64,000 bases of DNA from Perognathus longimembris pacificus (taxonomy: Eukaryota; Chordata; Mammalia; Rodentia; Heteromyidae): assembly GCF_023159225.1 (NCBI RefSeq), contig NC_063161.1:119884958-119948957 (forward strand), written 5' to 3'. The number at the start of each line of letters is the position of its first letter. The first letter of the stretch is position 1. Below are positions 1-11,520 of the stretch, one piece after another. A model generated the notes under the pieces. That model was not told the origin of the DNA. It did no database searches and saw nothing but the letters and a program-made list of their open reading frames with translations. Both the position numbers and the translations under genes were made by a program.

Positions 1-883
1 TACAAAAATGTTTCAGTATTTTAACAACGTGTATTATTATACTGATGGATTCCAGTTAAATGCCAGCTCAGAAAAAATACATGTGGAGTATGTGAAGAAA
101 CAAAATTTTATTTCAATGTAAGTGGGATCTTGGTGGTTTGGGTATATGGCTACACCTTACTTTATTCATTGTAGTTAATTTGTATTTTACGTGGCCATAG
201 CCAGAATATAATTAAAGTTGTTCTTAAGGGAAATGATATTTTACAGCAATTATGGAAGACGAGGGCCCTATTTCTTTATTGTCTAAGGGACCAGAAAACA
301 GAGATTTTTAGCCTCCATTCTGTACTGTCACACAGACACCTTCATAAGACACTTAATAGGACCTATCCTAGACTCAAAAAGCTGTAACTTGAGCTTCTCT
401 ATATATAATTTTCTAAAGACCTAGCATGAACCTCCATTCTCCATAGCTAGAGCACATAAGCCCTTCAACTCTGGAATGAGAATAAATGTCATCTAAGAAG
501 CCTACTTTTTTTTTTTTTACCATATTGTCTCAGCCCCCAAATTTTAGTTATTTGATATTAATTGATCCATTATTGCTTGGTCTCTTCAGATAGCATCATA
601 AGTGTGAAATTTATCTCTCCTTCCAATTGCCTTGGTCTCCCAGCAGATATATGATTTTCCAGCTATTCCTTTTGTACCCTACAAGTATACGCTAATATCT
701 AGTGCTCTGCATACAGCAAGTGCCTAGTGAATTTTTACAAGCTTCTGTATCATTTTGCTAAAATTTCCTGTGCCAAATAAAAATTTACAAAACAGCACAT
801 TCTAAGGCAAAATATTTAAGGGCTTTATTGTATGTAACTCTGCTTCCTTTCTACTAGCATGAATAATTAAGAATAAGAGTTGA

Positions 884-1090
884 GGGCTGGGGATATAGCC
901 TAGTGGCAAGAGTGCCTGCCTCGGATACACGAGGCCCTAGGTTCGGTTCCCCAGCACCACATATACAGAAAACGGCCAGAAGTGGCGCTGTGGCTCAAGT
1001 GGCGGAGTGCTAGCCTTGAGCAAAAGGAAGCCAGGGACAGTGCTCAGGCCCTGAGTCCAAGGCCCAGGACTGGCCAAAAAAAAAAAAAAA
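884..1090 (+). mobile_element. IDL-Geo dimeric SINE, young, subfamily A
   Basis: Full-length dimeric tRNA-derived SINE. The left ID-like half (about 884-970) carries an A-box-like segment (TAGCCTAGTGGCAAGAG) and a B-box-like segment (GGTTCGGTTCC). The right Geo half (about 975-1077) starts GGCCAGAAGTGGCGCTGTGG and ends in an A-tail. A perfect 15-bp TSD (AAGAATAAGAGTTGA) lies at 869-883 and 1091-1105. It shares CGGATACACGAGG, AACGGCC and GGCGGAGTGC with the copy at 30583. The perfect TSD and near-consensus sequence indicate a recent insertion. Confidence 0.93.
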
Positions 1091-1671
1091 AAGAATAAGA
1101 GTTGAATTTCTGTGTGTGCATTGCCATAATAATATTTGTGTGCATATATAATAAGGTATAAATTAACCCTTTTGCTTCAAATAAAAAGCCAGTCTTGTCT
1201 AATGGTACATAGGTATGAGTATAAAAATCACATCAACACCCTGAGAGCCACTAATGTTAATTAAGCTCAGGCTACCCAAAACTGTTTGTCATTGAGAAAT
1301 TCAAATCTTGAGCAGAAAAAGGCAACATAGTACATCCTGGGAGATTTTAAATATTCTTGTTTTTTGGAGAGTTAGGGAAGGTGGCCTTATTGCCACATTC
1401 TTACTACTCTCCATCCTTTTGGAAAATGAGGAGGTTGGGTTAAACATTCTATTAGGAAAAGAATGAACATTAAGAAAATATTAAGCTTTGGTTAAAATAA
1501 CAAGCATCGAAATTCCAACAAAAAGTGGGTATCAAAACTGTCTGAATATGGTTGCTGAGAATATGGAATTTTAAATATAAGGCAAACCAACTGAGGTAGT
1601 AAAAATTACTGAGAACAAGCTGAACAGAGGTGACTATAAACAAATAGCAGTATTAAGAATTTCAATATTAC

Positions 1672-1875
1672 AGGGCTGGGAATATGGCCTAGTGGCAAGA
1701 GCGCTTGCCTTGTATACATGAAGCCCTAGGTTCGATTCCTCAGCACCACATATATAGAAAAAGCCAGAAGTGACTCTGCGGCTCAAGTTGGCAAAGTGCT
1801 AGCCTTGAGCAAAAAGAAGCAAGGGACAGTGCTCAGGCCATGAGTCCAAGCCCCAGGACTGGCAAAAAAAAATTT
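1672..1875 (+). mobile_element. IDL-Geo dimeric SINE
   Basis: Both monomers are present, followed by a short A-tail. A 12-bp TSD (TTTCAATATTAC) lies at 1660-1671 and 1876-1887. The copy carries private changes, including GACTCTGCGG for GGCGCTGTGG in the right half, so it is older than the 884 copy. Confidence 0.9.
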
Positions 1876-1887
1876 TTTCAATATTAC

Positions 1888-2940
1888 TATGAAGCAAATT
1901 CTTGAACTTGGATAAATGTCCCCCCCCCAAAATGATGCAGCAGATTTTTATTTCTTCTGCTTGACTTATGTTACTATTTTTCACAGATATATTTAATTGA
2001 ACCTGAATATATACACTACACATAGGTAAAAAAATAATGTCTATATTTAACTGGACCATATGAGGTATAGAAGGCAGAACTGAACAAATATTTCTTTCCC
2101 CTCTAATCTGTTTCCCTAAAATTTATAATGAATTGTTTCACTGTTAGTGAACCATTTTTTAATAGTCCAACTCAGCATTAGCACAAATACATTTCCCCTT
2201 TTAGTGTACAGGGAGCACTTTAACATTCTGAACACATCTAATCTTTCAACAAGTTTGCTTGTTCACTTACACACTTATACACACAACTAGGTACATATAG
2301 TTCCTAATTCTGTGCATGTCTCTCATTCCCCAATGGACAAGATGTCTCATAATTGATGCCAGAACTCTTTAGTCAGAATTTGTCTTCTGAGTCCATATTT
2401 TGCCTTCTATCAATTTCCATTTGCAAAGAACACTGCAGAAGCTTTCTTCATTACCATTCTGAGCTAGGCTTCAAATGTGGGGGTGACTCTAACAAAACTA
2501 TTCTTCAAGTCTTCCTGTGCTTCTCATCTTTAAGTCAAGCTCCTCTATTAGCCCCTAGAATAAGTGAACCAATTGGAAAAGAATTTGAACCCTTGGCCAA
2601 CGTCATCATAAAACAGAAAATGCTACAATCTCAATGTGATCTTCATGATAAATTTCCACTGCCTGCTTGCTGAAGTCACAGTATACCATCACTCACAATC
2701 ACCATGTGGGGAAAACACTGGTGAATGTCATCAGATAATGTGGAAGCTCATGGTGTTGGGTTGGACAAGCAGATGTGAACATTTGCAAGTGTTTGTCCAT
2801 CCTTTATTCAGACATCATTCAGACTATATGAGAAACCAGAAAGACTGGAATAAAAGTAATTTTCTGAGGTCTCTCCATCCCCCAACCCCAAACTTCAGGG
2901 AAAGCTTCAACATCCACTAACGGAAATGGAAAGTGGGTGT
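1888..2940. other. Unique non-coding stretch
   Basis: AT-rich sequence with no repeat I can name. Two short overlapping plus-strand frames (2353-2673 and 2636-2920) lack any recognisable domain or favourable exon context and are judged chance. A C-run (1920-1928) is the only low-complexity feature. Confidence 0.5.
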
Positions 2941-2944
2941 TCTT

Positions 2945-3110
2945 TCCTCATTTTGTGGCATTGAGCAGGTTGCCTGTTCTTTCTGTGTCTCAGTTTTGTC
3001 ATCTGTCACATTGATAATAATTGTATCTAACTCCTAGGGCTGGTATGAGGATTAAAATACAGATATAGCACTTTGAACAGAGTTTGGTGAGCTGTCATCA
3101 TCTTCATTAT
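2945..3110 (+). repeat. MIR-like SINE remnant
   Basis: The order is: low-charge core, 'tctcagttttgtcatctgt', 'gataataattgta', 'ggctggtatgaggattaaaat', then 'tagcactttgaacag'. This follows the conserved order of an ancient tRNA-derived MIR element on the plus strand. It is heavily diverged with no TSD. Confidence 0.6.
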
Positions 3111-3214
3111 TATTTTGATAATTCTGCTTTACATTATTTATCTCAACACACCAGGTGTCCAGAGTGATCTGGCTCTGAGACACAGTAGCTTTTCTTCAAT
3201 CTTTACTTTTAAAT

Positions 3215-3285
3215 TATGTCCTTGGAGCACTTCCTAAGTTCCCGTCACTCTGCTAAGCATTTTGCAAACACTTTCTTGAGTAAGC
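3215..3285 (+). repeat. MIR-like 5' core fragment
   Basis: 'ggagcacttcctaagttc', 'ctctgctaagcattttgcaaac' resembles the MIR segment for 'increasing position, candidate, tropical' style core 'gcactgtgctaagcgctttacat'. Short and diverged. A MIR 3' piece with 'gaggcttagagaagttaatga' follows near 3645-3700. Confidence 0.4.
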
Positions 3286-3406
3286 AAGGAAATCCTATAC
3301 TTAAATGGAAAATTAATTGAAAAGAGAAAAGAAATACTTGGGTTCGTTTTTAAAAATTGAATTGAAAATTAAATACAGGCATTAAGTAAGCAACCTCTTA
3401 AGAGAT
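3284..3406 (+). repeat. Direct duplication, copy 1 (about 120 bp)
   Basis: This block, beginning AGCAAGGAAATCCTATACTT and ending near TAAGTAAGCAACCTCTTAAG, recurs at 3831-3954 in the same orientation with scattered substitutions. I do not recognise it as a named repeat. Confidence 0.85.
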
Positions 3407-3830
3407 GGAAAACTTCACAACAAACCTAATAAGATAGACAATATAATTTCAATTTTATAGCTTTTATAGTTTACAGTAGCTAATTTGATTACTGAATTAA
3501 GATCCACTGGTGCTGAGAGAGAGATGAACTTATTGCATTTCACATTGGCTTTATTTAAGGTATTACATTGACCTCGACTAATTGGGATACAGATTTATAG
3601 AGTAAAATGGCCTTGGCCTTCCAAATAGCACACCTGAAGGAGTGAAGGCTTAGAGAAGTTAATGATTTTACCTTCGATCACACAGTTTGGACCAAGCAGA
3701 GCCAGGACATTTGCAGAAGTTCTACTAAGTATTCTGCTGTTTCTCTTTAAATTGCTCTATGGACCTAGTTCTTTTTTGATGTGAAGACATTTAAACTTGT
3801 GCATTCTTCTCAGGTCATGGATTGCTTCAG

Positions 3831-3954
3831 CAAGGAAATCATATACTTAAATGGAAAATTAATTGAAGGGAGAAAAGAAATACTTGGAATAGTTTTTAAA
3901 TTTTTAAATAAAATTAAACACATGCTTTAAGTAAGCAACATCTTAAAAGAAGGC
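3831..3954 (+). repeat. Direct duplication, copy 2 (about 120 bp)
   Basis: Second copy of the 3284-3406 block, spaced about 547 bp start to start. It keeps ACTTAAATGGAAAATTAATT and AGAAAAGAAATACTTGG. The copies differ by small indels in the T/A-rich centre, so the event is old or the units are members of an unnamed repeat. Confidence 0.85.
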
Positions 3955-4194
3955 ATTAAAGTCATATCCCAGAAGCCACAAATATGATAATAAAAGGGTT
4001 ACAGTGTCTGTTTTGCCAGACATTCTTCAATCTCATTTTTTTCCAGTGTTTATAACCAGCACAGAGCTGAGAGAATTAAAAACAGTCATCTTTCAGCTAC
4101 CCTAGGACTTCTGTTTTAACCCCCGAATTCCTGAAGGCAAAGGGCATTTCCTATCCTCTGTATCTGCCATCCCATTGTTCTATACAAACATATA

Positions 4195-4232
4195 CCTACA
4201 CACACACATACTCTCTCTCTCACACACACATA
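4195..4232. repeat. CA/CT simple repeat
   Basis: Alternating CACACA and CTCTCT runs. The minus-strand frame over it (4116-4322) reads as low-complexity VCV residues and is an artefact. Confidence 0.85.
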
Positions 4233-4544
4233 CCTCCCAGAATGCTTTTCCCATGTATTCTTTCTTATAATCTCTATCCTCCCTCCCCCAAACGTAAACA
4301 TCAGAATTTGGCTCAGTGACATTGTCTCAAGATCAAAGTCAAATGATAATTTCCATGCAAACCACAGTCATTTCAGTCTCCCTCTGAAAGCTAGGGTCTT
4401 ATGCCAGTGAAATGCAACTGTGTATTCACCCTTCTTTTCAGGATGAAACCGTGTTCTCTCTCCTTCTCACTCACTTTGTTAAAATACACTACTGATTTTC
4501 TGCAGAGATGTCTTCAGAAATTTTCACCTTCAAACTCAGCTCCT

Positions 4545-4632
4545 CTTTCTGTCTATCTCAGTCTGTGTCCGTCTGTGTGTCTGTCTATTTGTCTCTCTGT
4601 CTCTGTCTCTCTCTCTGTTTCTCTCTCTCCTC
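4545..4632. repeat. TC/TCTG pyrimidine-rich simple repeat
   Basis: Imperfect TCTG/TCTC tract of about 85 nt. The reading frame across it translates as an S/L/V/C run and is not a gene. Confidence 0.85.
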
Positions 4633-4805
4633 GTGAAGCAATGCCTATGAAAGACGCTTGATGCCATGACAAGGAGAAAAAACAATCAACCAAAGAGCTA
4701 ATAAGTTGGAAGAAAGAGGGTGATAATGAAGTGAAGATGAAAGAAGATTCATATTTAGTGACATTGATACACCAGCATCATTATACATTTAAGAAATATA
4801 TTCTT

Positions 4806-5151
4806 AGCTGAGTACTGGTGGCTATGCCTGTAATTCTAGCTACTCAGGAGGTTGAGACCTGGAGGAATGACATTTAAAGCCAACCAGGGAGAAAAGTCTG
4901 AGAGACTATATCTCCAATTAACCAACAAAAGCCAGAATAGAGGTGTGGCTCCAGTGGTAAAGCACCTTACTCAAGCAGGCAAAGCAAGTGAGTATGAGGT
5001 CCCGAGTTTGAGACCTAGTACTGACAAGAAAGAAGGAATAAAAAGAAAGAGAAAAAGAAAGAAAGAAAGAAAAAAAGAAAGAAAGAAATAAAGGAAGAAA
5101 GAGGAAGAGAAAGAAGGATGGAAGAGATGAAAGGAAGGAAGGAAAGAAGGA
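4806..5151 (+). mobile_element. B1/Geo-type dimeric SINE with long GA tail
   Basis: The left monomer (about 4807-4925) is 7SL/B1-like: GGTGGCTATGCCTGTAATTC, CTACTCAGGAGGTTGAG, then ATCTCCAATTAACCA. The right monomer (about 4928-5025) matches Geo: GCCAGAATAGAGGTGTGGCT to GAGTTTGAGACCTAGTACTG. The A-rich tail has grown into a GAAA/GGAA tract (5030-5151). Short flanks ATATTCTT at about 4797-4804 and 5153-5160 look like a TSD. Diverged copy. Confidence 0.85.
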
Positions 5152-5235
5152 AGATATTCTTGCCAGTAATCCCTGGTATAGAGAGGCTACTCTTGACAAA
5201 AGCACAAGACACTACCTGAAAAATAACCAAAGCAA

Positions 5236-5312
5236 AAGGGCTAGGAATATGTTTCCCCAAAATGTAAGTATAGCACACTTGCCTTGCAAGAGCATGCATT
5301 CAAAACCCTAGC
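5236..5312 (+). mobile_element. ID-like monomeric SINE, diverged
   Basis: GGGCTAGGAATATG, AGCACACTTGCCTTGCAAG and CATTCAAAACCCTAGCATC follow the order of a rodent ID element: start, anticodon arm, B box. It sits directly downstream of the B1/Geo SINE. Confidence 0.65.
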
Positions 5313-5431
5313 ATCACACCAAAATTTTTTTTAAAGGGATATATTATCTGTATATATGTGTAACTTTAAATTCGTAGAGCTTTAAATCAGCTCATATTCT
5401 TAAGATGACAGAGATTTAAAACTCAAGGCAG

Positions 5432-5637
5432 GGGGCTGGGGATGTGGCCTAGTGGCAAGAGTGCTTGCCTCCCATACATGAAGTCCTGGGTTTAATTCCC
5501 TAGCACTATATATACAGAAAATGGCCAGAAGTGGCGCTGTGGCTCAAGTGGCAGAGTGCTAGCCTTGAGCAAAAAAAAGAAGCCAGTGACAATGCTCAGG
5601 CCCTGAGTCCAAGTCCAAGGACTTGGCAAAAAAAAAA
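5432..5637 (+). mobile_element. IDL-Geo dimeric SINE
   Basis: Full dimer with A-tail. The TSD ACTCAAGGCAG (5421-5431) pairs with CCTCAAGGTAG (5638-5648) with one or two differences. The B box is altered (GGGTTTAATTCCC), so the internal promoter is probably weakened. Confidence 0.9.
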
Positions 5638-5649
5638 CCTCAAGGTAGT

Positions 5650-6875
5650 CTGATTCTGGATTCTGAGTTCGGTGCCAGAATGGGAAGTCAGCCCCATAGT
5701 ATGGAGAAGAGTCATCAGGCTGTATGTAAATCCTCCCATGTTTATAAACTCCTGTTGACTTGCTTCACACATTTTTAGAAGGAATTTCCCATCTGCTCTT
5801 ATACAGAACAAATAATGGGCCTAAAGCAGTTGCAAGCAAACCCGGGTCCAATAAAGCAACACAACCTTTTCATTGCCACATAATTACTCCATGCATAGTC
5901 ACAGGTATGTCCAGGTAGCTCCTTTATTGCAAGGGGGTGGAGACATTTTGATGTGTGCCTTTGAACTGGAAGGAAACCCTTTCTGAAATCATACCCCACC
6001 CCCTTTCCCCGGGAAACCCTCTCACTAACAGAGGAGTTAGCTGATAATTGAAGGACATATTTTCCTTTGCCTTCAATGTCACCTGAGGACCTTCATTTTC
6101 CTCATTAGAAAATGCAAATAGCAATTTTCCATTTGGTGAAGAAATACATTCAGAAAAGAAAAATACAGTGGATTTTTCTCATTTGAAAGAAAAACCAAAG
6201 GGAGATATCAAATTCCTAAAACAGAAAATCTCACCCAGAGTCTACCTCCAGTAGGAATGCTCATATTATATTTTGCAAGGAAAGTACTCAACTCTAATGA
6301 GTAGTTATTTTAGTATTACTCCTTGGATATCAAAATCATCTGCTGAGAATACCACAATACCATGGGTTAAAGACTGGTCCCAATAGGAATTATCAGCTAT
6401 CATAGGGATTATAATATGAAATGTTCAAAATATCCATTATTAAAAATTGGATCTGTTTTGCGCTGCTACTTTTCTGCCAAGTAGGAAGAAAAGTAGATTA
6501 CATGAAAACAAACCAAAGACTAGAATGTGTATTCAATAACATCTTGGCCCAGATAAGACCCTGACTTGGTAATCTGAATAGAGTGGTTTTCTTTATATGA
6601 CGGACAGGAACACAGGGAAATGGAGAGCAGAATTGAAGGGACTACTGTCTACTTGCTGCCACCCAACACTGTCACACCTTCTCCCTCCTACTCTGGCTCA
6701 GCCCTGTTAGCCAGCTTTGGCCAATGAGATATTACCAAATGTTGTACAAGCAAAGACCTGAAAAGTGTTTATGAGTTTCTCTTTGTGCTCTGTGAGAACA
6801 TATCTAAATGAACCTTCTGAGAGATGAATAACACATAGAACAGACCTAAGCCACTCCAGTTAGACCACCTATGCC
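5650..6875. other. Unique non-coding stretch
   Basis: No recognisable repeat or gene. Three short minus-strand frames (5596-5811, 5799-5999, 5924-6124) overlap each other without domain content. Confidence 0.45.
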
Positions 6876-6879
6876 AGTC

Positions 6880-7272
6880 AGCTTCCTGTATGATAACAAA
6901 ATACTCGACATAATCAACTTATAAAATGAAAAGATTTTTTGGCTCAATTATGGCTGCAACAGTACATAATTATTTGGACCCTTTGCTTTTAGATCTGTGG
7001 GAAAACCTCCCATCATGACAGGAGCAGGTGGTACAGAGAAAATTAAACAACAAGTTTCTTTATGATTTAAGGCCAGAATAAGAAAGGAAGCAAATGGGAG
7101 GGAAGAGAGACAGAGAAGAGGCTGGGTCCCACCATCCGCTTTGAAAGTATGTTCCCTAAGACCTGAATACCTTCCATCTCACCATCTCACCTTCTAAATA
7201 TTCTAACACCTCCTAATGGTGACACACAATACCTTGGAGAACATTCAAGAGGTCAACTATATAGCACCACCC
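6880..7272 (-). mobile_element. MaLR-type (ERVL-MaLR) solo LTR, diverged
   Basis: On the plus strand the order is: CAGTCAGCTTCCTGTATGAT, AAAATACTCGACATAAT, ATGACAGGAGCAGGTGGTAC, a GA-rich part, GGCTGGGTCCCACCATC, then TTCTAACACCTCCTAATGGT and GGAGAACATTCAAGAGG. This is the reverse-complement order of a mammalian MaLR LTR. I cannot assign MLT1, MST or ORR1. No internal retroviral sequence is present, so a solo LTR is likely. Confidence 0.65.
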
Positions 7273-7394
7273 CAGCTCAGTCAACAACCAGCCAAGCCAC
7301 TCCCCGCACACAGAAGCAAGTCCAACTGGAACCAGAAGAATTTCTCACTAAGCCAAGATCAGTAAATCCTTCTAGGATATATATGAGTAATAAA

Positions 7395-7420
7395 TGTGTG
7401 TGTGTGTGTGTGTGTGTGTG
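7395..7420. repeat. (TG)13 microsatellite
   Basis: Uninterrupted TG run followed by CGTGC. Confidence 0.98.
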
Positions 7421-7621
7421 CGTGCTTCTTTTTACATTATTGTGATCACCAGCAATTACTTAGATAACTGCTATAGCACCTATATCTAGATAGCAAAACA
7501 TATCTGAAGTTCTGTCACATATTATGAAAGCCATTGTAGGGATATGTGTTAAGACAGACTAGTAGACCTCTATGTACACACTACTTCCAAATGGGAGAAA
7601 GATTCTCATTTAACAGATAAT

Positions 7622-7888
7622 TCCAGGTGCTTGTTACCCTACCTACTTAGGAGACTAAGATCTAAGGACTACAGATCAAAACCAACCCAGGTAGGAAAGT
7701 CTGTGAAACTCTATTGTCAATAAACTACCAAAAAGTTAGAAGTAGAGCTGTAGCACAAGTGGTAAGGCAACCAGCCCTGAGCAAAAACAAATAACAACAA
7801 CACATATATATACACACACACAACCCAGAGACAGCACACATGCCCTGAGTTCAAGCCTCAGGACCAGCCCAAAATAAAATAAAATAAA
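7622..7888 (+). mobile_element. B1/Geo-type dimeric SINE
   Basis: B1-like left half: CTACCTACTTAGGAGACTAAG, then CCCAGGTAGGAAAGTCTGTG and TCAATAAACTACC. Geo right half: AGAAGTAGAGCTGTAGCACA to CTGAGTTCAAGCCTCAGGAC. An internal A/CA-rich expansion (about 7785-7825) splits the right half, and the tail is (AAAAT)n. Confidence 0.8.
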
Positions 7889-8149
7889 ATTAGTCCTGGT
7901 ACCAATAACTCAAGGAAAAGGAAAAGTATTTCTCCAGATGAAAAGTGATCCAGAGTAGGCATCTTAGTCAGCTTAACCATATAGACTCTTCTCTCCTGGG
8001 CGGAAGAAAGATGCTACCAAAAGGAGTTACTCAGAATGACTCCTAGTGTGGGAGGTGGGGGGAGCTGTACTGAGGGATTAAAGAACCAGAGGGAATTTCC
8101 CTGTGAAAAAGATGATGATGACAATAGTTGACCCTGGACAGCAATTGGC

Positions 8150-8292
8150 ACACTTATTCTTCATAAAATCCTACTAGGTATTTGTTACTTTCTATCTTAT
8201 ACTTGAGGAAACTGATGCCCAGAACTATGAAGTGACTTGCCAAGGCCAAATAAAAGAGTTGTGAGTGGTCTCCAGTGTGACTCAAGAACCTC
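8150..8292 (+). repeat. MIR-like SINE remnant
   Basis: CTTGAGGAAACTGATGCCCA, GAAGTGACTTGCCAAGGCC and GTGACTCAAGAACC follow the MIR 3' half order on the plus strand. Confidence 0.7.
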
Positions 8293-8343
8293 CTTGCTAT
8301 GACTTAAAAATACTATAATGAAACTCATTAATAAGTGCTTAGA

Positions 8344-8556
8344 GGGCTGGGGATATGGCCTAGTGGCAAGAGTGCCTGCCTCATATACATGAGGCCCTGG
8401 GTTCGATTCCCCAATACCACATATACAGAAAATGGCCAGAAGTGGCGCTGTGACTCAAGTGGCAGAGTGCTAGCCTTGAGCAAAAGGAAGCCAGGGACAG
8501 TGCTCAGGCCCTGAGTCCAAGCCCCAGGACTGGCCAAAAAAAAAAAAAAAAAAAAG
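8344..8556 (+). mobile_element. IDL-Geo dimeric SINE, young, subfamily B
   Basis: Near-consensus dimer with an A-tail of about 22 nt. Carries CATATACATGAGGCCCTGGG and AATGGCC, shared with the copies at 17152 and 62897. A short TSD (GCTTAGA) lies at 8337-8343 and 8557-8563. Confidence 0.93.
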
Positions 8557-8563
8557 GCTTAGA

Positions 8564-9620
8564 AAAAGAGGAAATGGAAGGAAACAGGTAAGGGAGGAGA
8601 AATAAAGGGAGTATTGTAATCAATTGACATACATGTGATATGGAAATATTTCAGTAAAACCTCTTTGTAGAATCAATACCCACTAATGAAAAGAAAAGGC
8701 TTTCAGAACCAAACAGCAAACAAATTGGATTAGGATCCCATAAATAAAAGCCTTACACTTTGTAAGTTGAATTGGTGATATTTCCTTTTGTTCCTGCCCC
8801 TGTGTGGGTGAGCATGCTACCACATTTCCAGGCTACTATGGAAACAACAGGAAGGGAAGAGACCGCCAGAATAAAAAGGAGGCACAACAGGAGGAAGAAG
8901 GAAGAAAATCATAATGAGAAGATAAAGCAACAAAGTCAAATGCTTTTGGTCACAGGCTTTCCCCAGAAGATTCTGCATTTATATTACTTCTTCGAAATTC
9001 TAGGTTTCATTTATCAGCAAGAATGGCATTTACTTATGCTTTCTATTTTTTTCCTAAGCTTGTCACATATATTATGCACTAAAGTTCAATAACCACTCTC
9101 GGACGAAAAAAGGTATTTTTATCTTTAGTTTGAAAGGTTTGGAGCTCTTTCCACTCCAACTGAAGATGAAACAGAAACTCTGAGTTAGGTGATCAGAAAC
9201 TTTTAGCGATCAGAGCAATTTGCTGCCTTTTGGATCTAATGATCTTTTTTTTCTTTAAAGCGTAAATTTTAAATGTGTCTATGTTTTCTCTTTCTTGGAA
9301 ATTCACTTAAGGAAGATGTTCTTCAAAAGTGTTTTTTTTTTCTCTCTCAAATGGAATGCAAAGAATTATAGTTTGAATAGTAGCATTCTAAATGAAATCG
9401 ACTTTCAGTGAAACCAACTTCCCAAAGCTACCCAATTAAGAGGGTTGGTGAGATTCAAATTTAAGTCTCAAATCATTCACGTCTAGTAAAATTGGCATCC
9501 AGTTTGACTAAGGCCGGGCTTGCCTAGTCACCATGCTCTGGGCATAGTGAAAAGAGCAGTAGATACTGGCTATTTCCATTGATGATCAGTGAGGACATCA
9601 TAGGACTTCAACACGAAAAC
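8564..9620. other. Unique non-coding stretch
   Basis: No repeat recognised with confidence. The frame at 8772-9092 is rich in K/R/E from purine-rich DNA and has no domain. T-runs occur near 9245 and 9335. Confidence 0.45.
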
Positions 9621-9623
9621 ACT

Positions 9624-9687
9624 GGGGGATGAGGAGGGAGCACATTATCATTCTACAATGTGTGTGAGGTCCTACATTTGATACCCA

Positions 9688-9725
<38 letters not shown>
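9624..9725 (+). repeat. ID-like fragment with (CA)17 tail
   Basis: GAGGTCCTACATTTGATACCC resembles a decayed SINE B box, followed at 9691-9725 by a pure CA run. The CA run is certain; the SINE assignment is tentative. Confidence 0.6.
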
Positions 9726-9726
<1 letters not shown>

Positions 9727-10004
9727 AAAAGTGACACACTAGTAACAGAAGTAGACAAAGCCATAGCATTTACCTAAGACATGACTCATGTAACTCCATT
9801 CAGAAACAATGTCTCCTTCTTTGCTCCCCCAGGGAGCAAAATAGGAAATACATAAAATTTCTCATCTAAGAAAAATCATGCAAACAGGCCCTACATCTAG
9901 CAAAGCAGATCATTTTTGTGGTCTAAAATTCAAAGGGATTTCTTTCTATCATCTGTCAAAATAAAATCTTTCTGCCATTACAGCCAGGAAGATAGGCAGG
10001 CTTC

Positions 10005-10150
10005 AGAGCAATAGGTACTTAGATTTGGGTCCTGCTTTTTACATTTTCATGCTCTCTAAACCTTGGCCTTATGTTAATGTTTCCAAACTCTTTTCTCATT
10101 TGTTAAATGTAAAACATTCATACTTCATAGGATTTGAGGATCTTTAATAC
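10005..10150 (+). repeat. MIR-like SINE remnant
   Basis: GGTCCTGCTTTTTACATTTTC, TCATTTGTTAAATGTAAAAC and CATAGGATTTGAGGATCTTT follow MIR core order at low identity. Confidence 0.4.
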
Positions 10151-11280
10151 AACTCAACTGCTTTCATCAAATATGAAGGAGGAGGATAGTCACAAAGAAA
10201 TCCCTAAACCAGATGCATTTAGCTAGCTCATTTGAGATCCTTTCAAATGTGGTGCCTGGTCAATTTCAAAATAACTAAGAAGTCTTTTTCTCTAGTTATT
10301 TAGGTGGTGAGGTCTCTTTTTAAGTAGAATAATCAAGGTTGGTCTCAATTTTATAAATAGAATTAGTTGACTGTTTTGGCCTACTTTTCTTTGCAGATAA
10401 TATCTTAATAATTCAGGATGGCCTTCTACTTTATTATACATTCAACTATTTTCATTCAACTTGTGATTTACTTATCTTTACAGATTATTGATAAACTTCT
10501 TTCCTATAGATGTTGGGAGGGAAAATTAAATTATAATATACAGTTTCTTATATGTGATAAAAATAAGTATGTTTACCCTTAGCCTATTTTCTGACAGGTG
10601 CTATAATTTTTAGGCCAGTTTTTCCTTATAGCAGGTAACTATGTTCAATGGTCACTAACTTTGTAGACTCTTCAGTATGCATAAAGTAGAAATATGCAGA
10701 AAGTAGAAATACGGATTCCAGTTCAAGAGACTTTGCACTGAAACCCTGAAATGGAATTTTTCCAAATGAACAATGATAAAATCTCTATCATGGATCATTT
10801 TCAAGGTCTATATTACAATGAGTTTCTCAAGCATGAAGTTTTTGTCACTTCCTCAGTAATTGGACCCAAAATTGTGTCAACAAGTACTTATGTACTCTTT
10901 ACAGTCTTTCCTGGCTGCTTTTGCCTTTAAACATCCTGATCTTCTTTTCTGAACAAAACACAAATCTGTGCTTTGAAACATTAATTGATTTTCCTTACAA
11001 CATCCCAAGGGTCTGAGCTCTTTCAAGAGCTCATTTTAGGCAACATTGAAAACTACTTCAGAATACTATAAAGGGTAGTTAGAAAACCACCTGGAAACAT
11101 TTGGTAACTTTATTCCTACCATTGTGCTGTCAGTAAAGCAGAATGTATAGAATTTTAGGTTCTTCCACAGAGAATACATATTAGCCAGCTCACAGGGCTA
11201 TTTAACTATTACATGATACAAGTCAGGAAAAGAATTTCCAAACTATTAACAATATACATAAGGGTCACCTATAGGATTTT
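10151..11280. other. Unique AT-rich stretch
   Basis: No named repeat or gene. A 15-bp imperfect tandem (ATAAAGTAGAAATATGCAGA / AAAGTAGAAATACGG) lies at about 10680-10712. Confidence 0.45.
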
Positions 11281-11515
11281 TTTTCTTTATTTTGCTGGTT
11301 CTAGGGCTTGAACTCAGGGCCTTGCCTTCTCACTTGGCTTTCTCAAGTGGTGCTCTACTACTTGAGCCATACCTCTACCCTGGCTTTTTGTTGATTATTT
11401 TGGAGATGGAATCACATGAACTTTTCTGCTTGGGTTAGCTTTAGACCATGATCCGCTGGCTCTTAGCCTCCTGAGTAGTTAGTATTACAGATGTAACTCA
11501 CTGCCATATGGCTGA
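11281..11515 (-). mobile_element. B1/Geo-type dimeric SINE
   Basis: On the plus strand: T-rich start, then CTAGGGCTTGAACTCAGGGC (Geo end), CTACTACTTGAGCCATACCT, a B1-like part with GCTTGGGTTAGCTTTAGACC, and CTCCTGAGTAGTTAGTATTA. This is the reverse order of the 4806 copy. No clear TSD. Confidence 0.85.
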
Positions 11516-11520
11516 AAATA

